From: Volvox africanus
Lineage: Eukaryota > Chlorophyta > Chlorophyceae > Chlamydomonadales > Volvocaceae
DNA: 64,000 nt
NCBI GenBank assembly: GCA_030268105.1
Contig: BSDZ01000013.1
Coordinates: 45,001 to 109,000 of the forward strand
Reading direction: 5' to 3'
Part shown: piece after piece, positions 11,670 through 21,927 of the stretch
How the letters are laid out: each line of letters starts with the position of its first letter
Numbering within the stretch: position 1 is the first letter of the stretch
The notes under the pieces: generated by a model
What the model was told of the DNA's origin: nothing
The model's database searches: none
What the model saw: only the letters and a program-made list of their open reading frames with translations
Translations under genes and position numbers: made by a program

Positions 11670-14366
11670 TTATTTGGCTGCACCCTCTAGTGCTCGCCGC
11701 GCCCATATAATGGCACCCGCTATTTCGATTGTTTGCCGGTGTAGGTGCAGGCAGGTCTTCTGGGCATGCTCCGCGGAAGAGCCAAGCCTGCACAGGAGCT
11801 GTTTTAGCGTGTTGGTTAGGGTCCCTGTGCTGCCCAGGGTGACGATTTGCGCCTCAGTGTAGTGCACCTTCCAGCCTGCTTTCGTGAGTTCCTCTGTTAG
11901 CCGTGCGTGTTGTGCAGTTTTCTGTTCGAGTTTGTCTGTGTGTTGCAAGTCGCTAGTGTAGCCCACTTCGACAATGTACACATCGTGCATGAGCTTGCAT
12001 TCCGGCCCCTGGTACCGTTTGCGCTGGGTTGTGCGCGTGGGGAGGTTGGGAATGAACATGATGTCTGGGCGGAGGCGGCGGATTTCCTCGTCTCCTAGGT
12101 GTGGCAGCATCCATTTGGGGACGCGCATCCCACTGCAGTACGGTGGGAAATCCGCTTCTTTACCGGCGTCCATAATCATGAAGCCACCACCGTTGCGGCC
12201 CTCGTGGACGCAGTCGGCAATAGTGCGCGTCGCTTGGTTATGCCGGTTGATGTACATGCCTTTCATGGTTGGGTGGGGGCACCCGCCGAGTATGTGGGCT
12301 CCTGAGTCGGGTGTGGGGCCGGTCGTTCTGTAGCTGCGGCAAATAGGGCAGTTTCCGTCTCCACCACGTCCGTAAAGTTTCTGCAGCTTAGCATTGAATA
12401 GCAGCCCGTATCGAGCTTTCAGTATTTGCAGTTTGAGCCAGTGGGGCGTCTTTGGGTTGCTGAGGAAGGCATTGCTGGTTTTGGGGTCTAACTTCGAGGC
12501 GGTGTTAGGCCATTTTTCAGTTAGAATTGTGTCGTTTGTACAGCCTGCGAAGGTATCCTGCTGGAGACACTTATAGAGGCCTTTGTTCAGGTCACTAATG
12601 TAGAAGCAAGTGTTGTGCTGTTTTAGCCAGAACACTTTATTGAACGGGATGCTGTCTGCCTTTTCAGTAAAAGTTGCCGGAATCTCGCCTTGTGCGACAG
12701 ATGTTGCTCCCTTGTCAGCTTTGTCATTACCATCAAGGCCGGTATGCGATTTCACTTTCAAGAAGTGGACGGTTATGTTCTGGTGGGCGTAGTCGTACAG
12801 TAGTTCGGCGATATCCATGAGTAGGGCTTTGTGCTTGGAAATGTGAAGTTTACTTGGATCGTTTATTGCTCTTTTGATAAGATCCAGTGATGCTTGTGAA
12901 TCAGTGGCAATTGTTAGGGCGCTGTTCACTTCCTTTTGCGTTGATAGGGCCACGCGTATTGCCGCCAGCTCTGCCCGTTGAATGGTATTGGTGCATCCGA
13001 TGCTTGCTGGGTCGATGTACAATGTTTTTCCGGTGGGTCCACAGTACGCAGCCGCACCCAACTTGTTTGGGCCGTCGTTTTCAGCCGGTTTAATGCAGCT
13101 ACCGTCAGTCCAGATGATATCTTGTGGGTACACGCGGAGTGGTATTTGTCCGGGGAAAACTGCTGTCAGGCGCTGCTGGAGCATCTGTCCGTCCATTTGG
13201 TGAACTATGGCGGTGGGTCTGGGTCCAGGCGGCTTTGAGGCCATCATCTTGATCTGAGCAGCTTTGCTTGGGTAGGGAAGGGACGCTGGATGTCGACGCA
13301 TTGAGTGCCCTCGGGCGTGTCCCACATGCGCAGATGTTTTCTGGGGAGGCCGACCGCGTCCATCGCTTTGAGTTTGGTTAGGAGCGGTCCGGCTGTGCGG
13401 GACAATGAGTAGTGTGGCGGTGGGCAATGCGGATGTCATTGTGTGTGACGCGCCTGTGATTGCCCACATTACCGCCTTTTTGACGCTGGTGGGGTTAGGG
13501 TTCAGGTGTGCTATCGAGAGGCCTGTAAATGGCTGAGAGAATGCCTCTATGTTCGCCCCGAAGAGTTGGTCTTCTGCATGGGCGCTGAAGTAGTATTGCA
13601 CCTCTTCGCCGCAGTTAAGTGGGGATGAAAACCTTTCGACAACTGGGCCGGCGTCTAGGGCGTGCAGGGCGTCAACCAACGTGCGGTGCAGTTCTCTATT
13701 CATGGTCGCCTGCGACCGTGGCGGGTCTTTTGACTCTCGCCCGTTGGGATCCTTTCTGTACTGCAGAAGAAGGCACGCGACGTCCTCGGCGAAGTCGCCC
13801 TGGGGGGATAGGCTTCTGTGCACCTCCGGGTAGGTTTCGATCGTGTGTTGGTATTGCATTCTTAGGGTCTCTAAGTGTTGCAGGGTGAGGGTGCCCACGC
13901 ATTTCCCTCTCGGGTCATAGGCAAAGGCCACGTTCTCTTTGGTCGAGCTGCCCTCTTTGGTTAGCAGTCCTATCTGGATTCGGTACTTTCCCGTGGGGCG
14001 CATATCCGTGTATGGATTGCACGGCACGGTCTCAAAGGTAGTGTTCACTCGAATAAGGCGTGCCCGCTGGGTCTGCTCCAAAGGGGGCAGGTCCCATCGG
14101 CCCTGTCGCTGAGGGGTCGTTAGATTGCTGTCCTTGGGTTTTGGGTATTTCGAGAGGGGGTTCACACTCTGCGACCTCATTTGCTCATATCTCTCCATCG
14201 CCTTTGGTCCGTTGGGCAACCTTCCGAGTTGTGTTGCGGGGATATCAGACGGCTCCCATATTACTCTGCGGAAGTGGCGATCGATCCGTGTGCCATAGAG
14301 ACCTGTCACTGGCAAGAGCTGCTTGGGCACGTATCCCATACTGGCATATGCGCCTACGATAGACAT
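11670..14366 (-). CDS. Retroelement ORF: RNase H + zinc motif + restriction-like endonuclease signature, no RT
   Basis: A single intact 898-codon frame. Residues 1-400 are not recognised. An RNase H type I domain follows at about 415-560: IIWTDGS (Asp421), RAELAAI (Glu466), ATDSQ (Asp489), KSHTGLDGNDKAD (His541, Asp548). A C-x2-C...H...C motif sits at 673-698 (CPIC, GAHILGGCPH). Then RPDIMFIP (Asp768) and VYIVEVGY (Glu800) fit the R-PD...E pattern of the restriction-like endonuclease of non-LTR retrotransposons, and the tail repeats QHARL / LGSTGTL. No reverse transcriptase motif is present anywhere in the ORF. It is probably ORF2-like material of a non-LTR element, or a non-autonomous derivative. 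About 95 bp after the stop the sequence runs into the TAA array, which on the coding strand would be an ATT-type tail. The family assignment is inference. Confidence 0.75.
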   Translation of the reverse strand: MSIVGAYASMGYVPKQLLPVTGLYGTRIDRHFRRVIWEPSDIPATQLGRLPNGPKAMERYEQMRSQSVNPLSKYPKPKDSNLTTPQRQGRWDLPPLEQTQRARLIRVNTTFETVPCNPYTDMRPTGKYRIQIGLLTKEGSSTKENVAFAYDPRGKCVGTLTLQHLETLRMQYQHTIETYPEVHRSLSPQGDFAEDVACLLLQYRKDPNGRESKDPPRSQATMNRELHRTLVDALHALDAGPVVERFSSPLNCGEEVQYYFSAHAEDQLFGANIEAFSQPFTGLSIAHLNPNPTSVKKAVMWAITGASHTMTSALPTATLLIVPHSRTAPNQTQSDGRGRPPQKTSAHVGHARGHSMRRHPASLPYPSKAAQIKMMASKPPGPRPTAIVHQMDGQMLQQRLTAVFPGQIPLRVYPQDIIWTDGSCIKPAENDGPNKLGAAAYCGPTGKTLYIDPASIGCTNTIQRAELAAIRVALSTQKEVNSALTIATDSQASLDLIKRAINDPSKLHISKHKALLMDIAELLYDYAHQNITVHFLKVKSHTGLDGNDKADKGATSVAQGEIPATFTEKADSIPFNKVFWLKQHNTCFYISDLNKGLYKCLQQDTFAGCTNDTILTEKWPNTASKLDPKTSNAFLSNPKTPHWLKLQILKARYGLLFNAKLQKLYGRGGDGNCPICRSYRTTGPTPDSGAHILGGCPHPTMKGMYINRHNQATRTIADCVHEGRNGGGFMIMDAGKEADFPPYCSGMRVPKWMLPHLGDEEIRRLRPDIMFIPNLPTRTTQRKRYQGPECKLMHDVYIVEVGYTSDLQHTDKLEQKTAQHARLTEELTKAGWKVHYTEAQIVTLGSTGTLTNTLKQLLCRLGSSAEHAQKTCLHLHRQTIEIAGAIIWARRALEGAAK

Positions 14367-14667
14367 CGGGGTAATAGTGTCTTTCCAGCAAACCGTGTAG
14401 TATTGTTCATGGGTTGAGGTCGTATTTCTTGGGAGGTTTCACTTTTGAGGGGACGGTGCGTTTTGTGCTCTGGTGGCTCGGACGGTGAGGTGCTCTGGTG
14501 GCTTCGGCGTCCCTGGTAGAGCTCCGGCCGGTTCGGGTGAAGGTGGGTTACCGGTGTATTTCCTGGTGGTGATGCTCGATGCAGCCCTGTCGCACCCGTG
14601 CCTGTGCTGGCGCGGGAGTGACGTGGCGCTACCGGCGTGCAGTCAAGTCCCTTTTCAGCGAGGTATG
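14367..14667 (-). other. 5' flank of the RNase H ORF, cut by LTR insertion
   Basis: Minus-strand sequence leading into the 898-codon ORF. A short open frame here (rich in Pro, Ser, Thr) is fused at its start to LTR sequence of element 1, so the LTR retrotransposon landed in the leader or an upstream ORF of the RNase H element. No independent gene is seen. Confidence 0.5.
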
Positions 14668-15478
14668 TGTTGTACACGGGTTCGATCACAGTTTGCATCA
14701 ATGAAGACAGCAATGCACTCAAACATTATGAAGCATGATACAATCATATTAGCATGATATACTCGAGTATATCTAGCTAATTAAGCATGCTGCATTATCA
14801 TTTACGACGTCGCGCTGTCGGTCAACATGTTTGACTCGATATCGATAATTAATACGCGACTTCATTGGCATGTTATATCACGTAATAATAGTTTAAATAC
14901 TATTATCTAATTTACCTCATAAACCATATGCGTATGTGAGAATGCGACTATCGCGATGGTTGGGTTGGCAACCGAATATCGATATTCGGACCTTCGCATA
15001 TTGCATATGTTGCATCCATTAACATCACGAATGACACGATATCTAGAACAGTGCTACAAAGGTACTCACACTTGAGATCGTAATCCAGTGAGACCTGTAC
15101 TGCACATCGGTATCGTGACGTGATAGGTGCGAGGACGGCTGCCTAGAGACCGAAGTCGGCTCGACGCTACTTTAGACTAAGTACCCGAGTACTTAACTCT
15201 ATTTGATACGCATACATACGATATAATCATTTATATTCGGCCTGAGCTATTCTAGCACTCCATCTGTGGCCGAGTGATGAACATTGCCCGTGGGGTCTGA
15301 CGGCAGACTGTAAATCTGTAATTGAAGAACATTGTAAGTTGAATCTTTCCTTGTTGTTGAGTCTTCCGCTGTCTACTATTCACATTAGTTTGCCTTGCTG
15401 TTCGTAAGCTTGGTACGCACTCAGCTAACACCCAGACGTGCAGAGCTAATGCATGATTGAAGAAGGAAGGATACAACA
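14668..15478 (+). repeat. 5' LTR of element 1 (LTR family 1)
   Basis: 811 bp, TGTTGTAC...GATACAACA. It matches 20910-21717, 53426-54239 and, inverted and partial, 56312-56727. It contains the palindromic GAATATCGATATTC block and the TATACTCGAGTATA palindrome shared by the family copies. Confidence 0.95.
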
Positions 15479-15482
15479 AATT

Positions 15483-15497
15483 TGGTTGCGAGACGGT
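15483..15497 (+). promoter_or_regulatory. Candidate tRNA primer-binding site, element 1
   Basis: TGGTTGCGAGACGG begins four bases inside the 5' LTR. TGG complements the CCA end of a tRNA and the position is right for a minus-strand primer site. The donor tRNA is not identified. Element 2 has a comparable TGGTATTGAGACAGG at the same place. Confidence 0.55.
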
Positions 15498-15550
15498 TCG
15501 ACTCACGGCTGTCTCATCGTCACTAGCGAAGAGTAGGTTCTCGCACGAAC

Positions 15551-15582
15551 ACCCTAAAACCCTAAAAACCCTAAAACCCTAA
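15551..15582 (+). repeat. Short interstitial telomere-like run (CCCTAAAA)
   Basis: Four CCCTAAA(A/AA) units in a row in the leader of element 1, about 70 bp inside the 5' LTR. The CCCTAAAA form is the Chlamydomonas-type telomere repeat read on the C-rich strand. No other run was noticed in the window. Confidence 0.8.
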
Positions 15583-15897
15583 GCTGATACGGTACTATCC
15601 TCTACCTGAACTCCTGATACAATATCGGTCTGTTAAATAACAACCATACTTTTGTTACCCGCAAGGTCTTAAGTCCGCAGAAGAAATTCTGTTGCCATCA
15701 CACTTGAAGTCGCCTCCTCGATAGAGTTGGGTATCGGACAGGATCAGTTGCTGAAGAGATATCAATTTGAAGGTGACAACATACTGGTGGGTTACGTTAC
15801 CGTCCACGTCAGACTTTTACTCGGGTGAGAATGGTACATGAGAGGAAATCCCTAAGGTACAGTTTTACCTCCACCTATTTTCCTTGTGAAGTCTTAA

Positions 15898-17093
15898 TTG
15901 GAATACATGTCGCATAATCAATATTCCCCATCTACGGGAGAGAGTGAACAGGCCAGTGTGGAGCCCATAATGAAGGACCGGAGATCCCACCGAATACTGA
16001 TAATTTACATAATCCCCAGCCCGACGTTCCCCAGCCGAATGGTCCTTATCCAATTCAGGGCCCCACTGGGACGTCAGATCACGCGGGGCCCCCCAAAACG
16101 GAGCCGGACCTGGCAATGGTATCGCTGCAACAACTTATGGATGAAGGCGGAGTCCCCGGTTTCGTCGTCCCCACACCTCAATTTCATATTCCTCCCATCG
16201 CGGAACCCAAGACTATCGCAAGCGCTGCCCGCTCATATGTTCGCGATGCTAAAAGATATTTGAAGTTGGTAAAAGGTGGTGATCGCGATGAGGTGAAGTG
16301 TTTATTTATTGGGGCCACACTAAGCGGCGTTGCGAGGGAATGGTATGACCATTGGACCACTGTACAGGAGCACTTTACGTTCGAAGAACTAATTAATGCG
16401 CTGCTTACTCGATTCACTCCCGGAAATCAATCACAAGTGGCTGCCATGTACCGAGAACTACATGCAGGCACCTACCGAATGCGACCTGATGAGTCCGTGG
16501 AGGACTACCGGTTGCGGTTTGAAGGTCTGACGGCACCCATGATTGGTTTTTCAGAAGGAGACTACATTTATTGGTTCCAACGTGGTCTCCCTCTCCAGTT
16601 GGCCAGAGCGAGTATTACGGATCCGGCGCTGGAAAGGACAAGATCGTATACGCGATGGGTTCAGATTGTTCACGATGCCGAAGCTCGCCTCAGGACGGGA
16701 CAAGAGCACCCGACAGCCTTAGCACCACTACCAGTGGACACGATGCAAGATACCTCCAATGAGACTGACCTAGCACCTGAGACTACCGGCATCCCGCTAC
16801 CACCTGCACCTATGTGTCGGGCTGGCGCCCCTTCGACCAGTCGCGTCCATATTTCTGGCAGCCGGGGATTAAGTCCACGAAATTCGCAAGTAACTCGGAG
16901 TGTACGGAAGAGGAGAGACACGCCACAGAATACCGTCGCATCACGTGGAGCTGCGTCGGAATCGAAGTGGTCGAGGACAGAAAATCGATGGCTTGCTAAA
17001 TGGGGATGCACCCAGACGAAGTTCGCACAGCGACGACAATTGGGAGTTTGTCAAACCATCTTACAAGGAACTGCCCACTTCTACCTCCGTTAG
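15898..17093 (+). CDS. Gag of element 1 (3' end degenerate)
   Basis: Forms the particle core of the retrotransposon. The best frame starts at 16116 (325 codons). A retrotransposon gag domain is visible at about residues 35-190: AARSYVRDAKRYLKLV, KCLFIGATLSGVAREWYDHW, FEELINALLTRF and DESVEDYRLRFEGL, closely parallel to the element 2 gag. The C-terminal zinc knuckle is missing: after KWGCTQTKFAQRRQLGVC the frame drifts and ends at 17093. An overlapping frame from 15898 may be leader sequence. It is a broken gene product compared with the 412-codon gag of element 2. Confidence 0.8.
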
Positions 17094-18111
17094 CTGCGGA
17101 ACTACACCCGATGGATGAAGCACAGGGCACGATTTCTGTCGATGTAGTCGGGTCACCCAGGTCGCATTAATAAGGGACTGATACCCGACAAGGAGTTAGG
17201 CCTTATGTATTGACCACTACTACTCCTAATTGTACCCAGTGATGCTGGCATGAAGAAGACTCTCCACTGCCGTTGATTAGATGATCAGATGGCTGGTAAA
17301 TATGCGTCCTTAACGAATCCGTACCTGTGGAGCATCGTGGGTCGCAGGAGCGTAGCAGAGGTTCACTACGTTTGACTCTACCAATGACGATGAAGTCATT
17401 TTGTTCCTTGAAATTTCGGACACCCGTGCGCTATAGGTGTCACTGACGACCTTATTGCTATTACGAAGAGCGGTAAGCATTATGGGGTTGGCCCCATAGT
17501 CGTCTGAGCATTCAGGTTACCCTCGCTAATGAGGGTAAGCATCCCATCGTGGGCAGAATCACCCTTAGTCGTCGAAGGACCCTCTGTGTGTTAGGGCCCA
17601 ATGAGTGCAACAAGGTCTCCCAGAGACAGCACTACATGGACATTGGGTGCCGCGACATAACGACAGTACCGCGCGCACATCGATATGGAGTCCAGCACAA
17701 TTGGCCATTGTGCAAAAGGGAACCTATCGCCTAAGGTACCTTGTCTGTCGTACCAAGATGTCACACCAGAGGAGGGCGGAATTGTGCGGAGCCTGTGGTT
17801 AATGTTGGTTAAGCGGCGTCCGTTTGCCGAAATAAAGAACCCAAGCTTGAGGGGTGTAAGGCAATCTTATCAATGATAAGGAAAAACACCCATGAATTGC
17901 TTGTGAGGCCTTGGGTGCAATCAATTGCTACCACCGCACAGTCTCTTGCGAAAGATTCTGAGGTTGCAGCCCCCTATTGCCAAAATTATACTGATGCATT
18001 TGTCATCTTGGGGCTCCCACCTATGCTCCCTACTGACTATACGATCCCTCTTGTGCCCGAGCACCCCGTTTCACAACCTACGTACAGGCTAAGTCCGCTA
18101 AAGTTGAGCGG
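17094..18111 (+). pseudogene. Protease region of element 1, fragmented
   Basis: Short out-of-frame pieces still match the element 2 protease/linker protein. Near 17550-17730 the text GRITLS...CREP tracks [11 protein letters not shown]..., and 17873-18115 gives HELLVRPWVQ...GLPPMLPTDYTIPLVPEHP. No DTG active site is readable. Several frameshifts and small deletions separate gag from RT. Confidence 0.75.
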
Positions 18112-18837
18112 ATGAAACGGCGAGTGAGGGATCTGCTCGCAAAGGGTATGATTCGGCCCAGCACGTCGCCTTATTCGGCTCCGATATTGTTTGTCGGTAA
18201 GAAGGATGGGACGCTGCGTATGTGCATTGATTATCGGGGCTTGAATGCGACCACGAATAAAAATCGCTACCCTTTGCCGCGCGTTGATGACCTGATCGAT
18301 AAGCTGAAAGGTTCAGCTTACTTTTCCTCGATTGACCTTCAACAAGGGTATAATCAGATACGCAGTGCTGCCTCTGATATTCCAAAAACCGCTTTCCGAA
18401 CTCCCTTTGGTCACTTCGAGTACACGGTCTTGTCGTTTGGACTTACTAATGCGCCCGCCACATTTCAAGCAGTGATGGATCGCATGTTCAGACCGTATAT
18501 CGACAGGTTCGTCGTTTGTTATTTGGATGATATTTTAATATATTCCAAAACGCGCGAGGAGCACCTGAAGCATCTCGAGCTCGTGCTTGAGGTGATGAAG
18601 CGGGAGCAATTGTTTGCTAAACGCGCCAAGTGTTTTTGGGCGCAGCCTCAGGTGGAGTATTTGGGCCACATCGTGTTGGTCACTGGGGTCAGGATGGACC
18701 CACGGAAGGTAGCTGTGGTTCGCAAATGGCCTGCGCCTCAGAACCTCACCGAACTACGCCAGTTCTTGGGTTTGACCAACTACTTCCGTAAGTTTATCAA
18801 AACTACTCCATTATTGCGGCCCCGCTTACGAATTTGA
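18112..18837 (+). CDS. Reverse transcriptase domain of element 1 (truncated by frameshift)
   Basis: Copies element RNA into DNA. The 241-codon frame holds the RT core in order: [66 protein letters not shown], the catalytic YLDD in [14 protein letters not shown], and YLGHIV. At KFIKTTPLL a frameshift, relative to [13 protein letters not shown] in element 2, ends the frame at 18837, before RNase H. It starts in the middle of the polyprotein, so the annotated start is only the first ATG of the open frame. Confidence 0.9.
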   Translation: MKRRVRDLLAKGMIRPSTSPYSAPILFVGKKDGTLRMCIDYRGLNATTNKNRYPLPRVDDLIDKLKGSAYFSSIDLQQGYNQIRSAASDIPKTAFRTPFGHFEYTVLSFGLTNAPATFQAVMDRMFRPYIDRFVVCYLDDILIYSKTREEHLKHLELVLEVMKREQLFAKRAKCFWAQPQVEYLGHIVLVTGVRMDPRKVAVVRKWPAPQNLTELRQFLGLTNYFRKFIKTTPLLRPRLRI

Positions 18838-18946
18838 CAAAGAAAGGAGGTTTCGCTTCACTCGAAGCCTGGACACCCACGTGTCAGCGGGCATTCGAAG
18901 AGCTCAAATGAATCGTCGCCGACGACGTTACCCTCTCTTTTCCTGA

Positions 18947-20482
18947 TTGCCGTTCCGTGTTGAAGTTGTATCGGATGCTTCCTTGCATGGAAGCGGCGCT
19001 GTATTGTTGCAGGAAGGACGACCGATCGCCTTCACGAGTAAGAAGTTCTCGGGTGCGGAGACCCGATATACAACCGGAGAGCAGAAGCTGTTGGCAGCTC
19101 TGCATGCTTTGAAGGAATGGTGTTGTTACCTCGAGGGCCGCCCTCTTACGCTGAAGACCGATCATAAGCCGCTGACATTCTTGCAGAGTGTTGCCACGCT
19201 TAACCGACGACAAGCCCGGAGGATGGAGTATCTATCTCGTTTCGACTGCACAGGGGAGTATACCGCCGGCAGAATTAATATTGCTGACGCCCTCAGTCGA
19301 CATCCATCATTGCACGCTGCAATCCTGGCAGCATCGGTCACTCCTTCGCGCAGTCAGGAGGTGCCGATAGCAGCGGACCTCACGCAGCGACTCAAGGTAG
19401 TGTATCAAGCCGATCCATGGTTTGCTTCACCAAGCAATGTGGAGCATTTGCACAAGCGCAACGATTTGTGGCTACGAAAGGATGGCTCGACCACACAAAT
19501 CGTCGTGCCGAACGATGACGCTTTGCGCTACGATACTCTTGCACGGTTCCACGAGGACCCGTTAGCAGGACATCCTGGAAGTACGCGTTTGGCAGAGCTT
19601 GTACGACGCTCATTCTGGTGGCCGCGCGTGGTGAAGGATGCGGAAAACTTCGTGCAAAGGTGCAGTCTCTGTCAGCGCAATAAAGCACTATCCGGTAAGG
19701 GCCAGGGTTTACTACAACCTTTACCTATACCAGATGCCCCTTGGGAAAGTGTTTCTATGGACTTCGTAGTCGTCCTGCCCAAAACTGAGGGGGGATACGA
19801 CTCGGTGTTCGTAATGGTCGATCGTTTGACCAAGATGGTCCACTTAGCCCCCTGCACCTCGTCTTGCACCGCTGAGCAAACGGCACGATTATTTTTTGAT
19901 AATGTGGTACGATTGCATGGCGTTCCTAAAAATGTGATATCCGATCGTGGCGGTCAATTCACGTCTAAGTTTTGGGAAGCGCTATGCAAGCTCATCGGTA
20001 TGCGTGTTCATTTGAGCACAGCATATCATCCACAATCCGATGGGCAAACCAAATGCACAAATCGCACGTTGGGCAACATGTTAAGGAATATTGTGGGATG
20101 CACACCCTCTGTTTGGGATACGTTTCTGACTTCGGCAGAATTCGCGCTTAACAACGCTGTTAACTGCTCGACAGGTCAAAGCCCTTTCTTTCTGAATTAT
20201 GGATTTCATCCTGCGCTACCCGTGTGGCGAAAGTTGGAGATAAATATCCCTGCGGCTAAAACCTTTGCCAAGTCGTTCCTATTCCGCATGACAGACGCGA
20301 AGGCATGCCTGGACGCGGCACAACAACGGACGACGGACTATTACAATAAATCTAAACGGGATGTAACATTTTCGGTGGGACAAATGGTATTACTGAGCAC
20401 TAAGAACTTGCGTTCGCTCGCCGAAATTTCCATAAATTGTTACCTCGTTGGATCGGTCCATATCCCGTTGTTCGCATGGTAG
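18947..20482 (+). CDS. RNase H and integrase of element 1, catalytic Glu lost
   Basis: A 511-codon frame. RNase H at residues 1-130 includes VVSDAS, GEQKLLA and [12 protein letters not shown]. Integrase follows with an HHCC zinc finger ([11 protein letters not shown]...CSLCQRNK) and the DDE core: SMDFVVVLP (first Asp), [11 protein letters not shown] (second Asp), then HPQSDGQTKCTNR, where the catalytic Glu of DGQTE is Lys. That substitution should abolish strand transfer. The frame breaks off in the GPY/F region (ISINCYLVGSVH). Upstream it is out of frame with RT. Confidence 0.9.
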   Translation: MPFRVEVVSDASLHGSGAVLLQEGRPIAFTSKKFSGAETRYTTGEQKLLAALHALKEWCCYLEGRPLTLKTDHKPLTFLQSVATLNRRQARRMEYLSRFDCTGEYTAGRINIADALSRHPSLHAAILAASVTPSRSQEVPIAADLTQRLKVVYQADPWFASPSNVEHLHKRNDLWLRKDGSTTQIVVPNDDALRYDTLARFHEDPLAGHPGSTRLAELVRRSFWWPRVVKDAENFVQRCSLCQRNKALSGKGQGLLQPLPIPDAPWESVSMDFVVVLPKTEGGYDSVFVMVDRLTKMVHLAPCTSSCTAEQTARLFFDNVVRLHGVPKNVISDRGGQFTSKFWEALCKLIGMRVHLSTAYHPQSDGQTKCTNRTLGNMLRNIVGCTPSVWDTFLTSAEFALNNAVNCSTGQSPFFLNYGFHPALPVWRKLEINIPAAKTFAKSFLFRMTDAKACLDAAQQRTTDYYNKSKRDVTFSVGQMVLLSTKNLRSLAEISINCYLVGSVHIPLFAW

Positions 20483-20580
20483 GGAATGTAGCCGTGGAGC
20501 TATCCCTACCTTCTGACATGAATATCCATCCCACATTTCATATTTCTTAAATTCGCCCTTATCGCGGCACAGCACCCGTT

Positions 20581-20850
20581 ATGAACGACACCGATGCCCC
20601 TGCAGTAATGGACCCTTGTCCCGAGACCTGGATCGCAGGCAAGCAAAAGGTGTATGATGTGGAATGCATACTGGATTATCAGGTTCGTCGCATTGGTCAA
20701 CAACGAAGAAAGCGGAAGGTGCATGAATATCTGGTCAAATGGACTGGCTATCCTAGCGAGCATAATTCGTGGGAGCTGATGCGTAACTTCTCGCCGGAAA
20801 TGAAGCCCCTGTTGGAGGAAGCTCGTCTACGCGCCATGCAAACCCAATGA
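20581..20850 (+). CDS. Chromodomain tail of element 1 integrase
   Basis: Carries the chromovirus targeting module, which in this group directs integration to modified histones. The 89 codons include ETWIAGKQKVYDVECILDY and the chromodomain core [19 protein letters not shown] followed by a helix (KPLLEEARLRAMQTQ). It is separated from the integrase frame by a frameshift and a TAA near 20550. Confidence 0.85.
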   Translation: MNDTDAPAVMDPCPETWIAGKQKVYDVECILDYQVRRIGQQRRKRKVHEYLVKWTGYPSEHNSWELMRNFSPEMKPLLEEARLRAMQTQ

Positions 20851-20894
20851 TCCTTGCAGTCGATGCTGTTCGATGCAGCGAGGACATTGCATAT

Positions 20895-20909
20895 GGGAGG
20901 GGGGATAGT
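20895..20909 (+). promoter_or_regulatory. Polypurine tract of element 1
   Basis: GGGAGGGGGGATAGT lies directly before the 3' LTR, the expected plus-strand priming site. The same tract precedes the 3' LTR of element 3 and, as GGGAGGGGGGATAAT, that of element 2. Confidence 0.85.
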
Positions 20910-21717
20910 TGTTGTATGCGGGTTCAATCACCGTTTACATTTATGAAGGCCGCAATGCATTCAGATATCATGAAGCATAATACAATCATATTAGCATGAT
21001 ATACTCGAGTATATCTAGCTAATCAGGCATGTCGCATCATCATTCACAACATCGCGCTGTCGGTCAACATGTTTGACTCAAGGCTGATAATTAATGCGCC
21101 ATCTATCCATTGGCATATTATATCACGTAATAATACTTTGAATAGTATTACCTCATCTGTGTCATAAACCATACGCGTATGCAAGAATGCGACGATCACG
21201 ATGGTTGGGTCAGCAACCGAATATCGATATTCGGACCTTTGCATATTGCATGCGTTGCATCCAATAATATCATGAATGACACGATATTTAGAGCAGTATT
21301 ACCAAGGTACTCACACTTGAGATCATAATCCAGTGAGACCTGTACTGCACATCGGTATCGCGACATGATAGGACGGCCGCCTAGAGACTGAAGTCGGCGC
21401 GACACTAACTTTGGACCAAGTATTTGAGTACTTAACTCTATTTCATACGCATACATACAATATAATCATTTATATTTGGCCTGAGCTATTCTAGCATTCC
21501 ATCTGCAGCCGAGTGATGAACATTGCCCACGGGGTCTGACAGCAGACTGTAATTCTGTAACTGAAGAACATTGTAAGTTGAATCTTTCCTTGCTATTGAG
21601 CCTTCCGCTGTCTACTATTCACATTGGCTTGCCTTGCTGTTCGTAAGCTTGGTACGCACTCAGCTAACACCTAGACGTGCAGAGCTAATACATGATTGAA
21701 GAAGGAAGGATACAACA
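20910..21717 (+). repeat. 3' LTR of element 1 (LTR family 1)
   Basis: 808 bp, TGTTGTATG...GATACAACA, clearly diverged from the 5' LTR by scattered substitutions and short indels. That indicates an old insertion. Confidence 0.95.
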
Positions 21718-21927
21718 TTATCCACCAACTCAATGTCCCACGTCTATTCAGTACGTTACCTGAACAGACCATCCCCCGTCCCGAGGGTGTTTTGCGACGT
21801 GGAATATACTTGACAACCGGCCATTTATTAATGATGGCCGATACCCATTATTGCACAGCCTTAAATTCTAACCCAAATACCCACCCTACACAGAATCACG
21901 GATGAGCACATGCCTTCTTGATATAAC
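21718..21927. repeat. 210-bp duplicate of CTP synthase intron 10/exon 10 region
   Basis: Nearly identical to 23220-23429 and related to about 2408-2620 of the first locus. It begins exactly at the outer edge of the element 1 LTR. Confidence 0.9.

Larger units (their letters stand above)
14668..21717 (+). mobile_element. Element 1: Ty3/gypsy chromovirus, full length but decayed
   Basis: A plus-strand LTR retrotransposon of about 7.05 kb with the order LTR, primer site, gag, protease remnants, RT, RNase H, integrase, chromodomain, polypurine tract, LTR. Both LTRs begin TGTTGTA and end TACAACA. The five bases outside the LTRs differ (GTATG at left, TTATC at right), so no target-site duplication remains. 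Pol is split by several frameshifts and the integrase has lost a catalytic residue, so it is not autonomous. Confidence 0.93.

Noticed and set aside
14668..21717. Target-site duplication for element 1
   Set aside because: The bases outside the LTRs (GTATG and TTATC) do not match.
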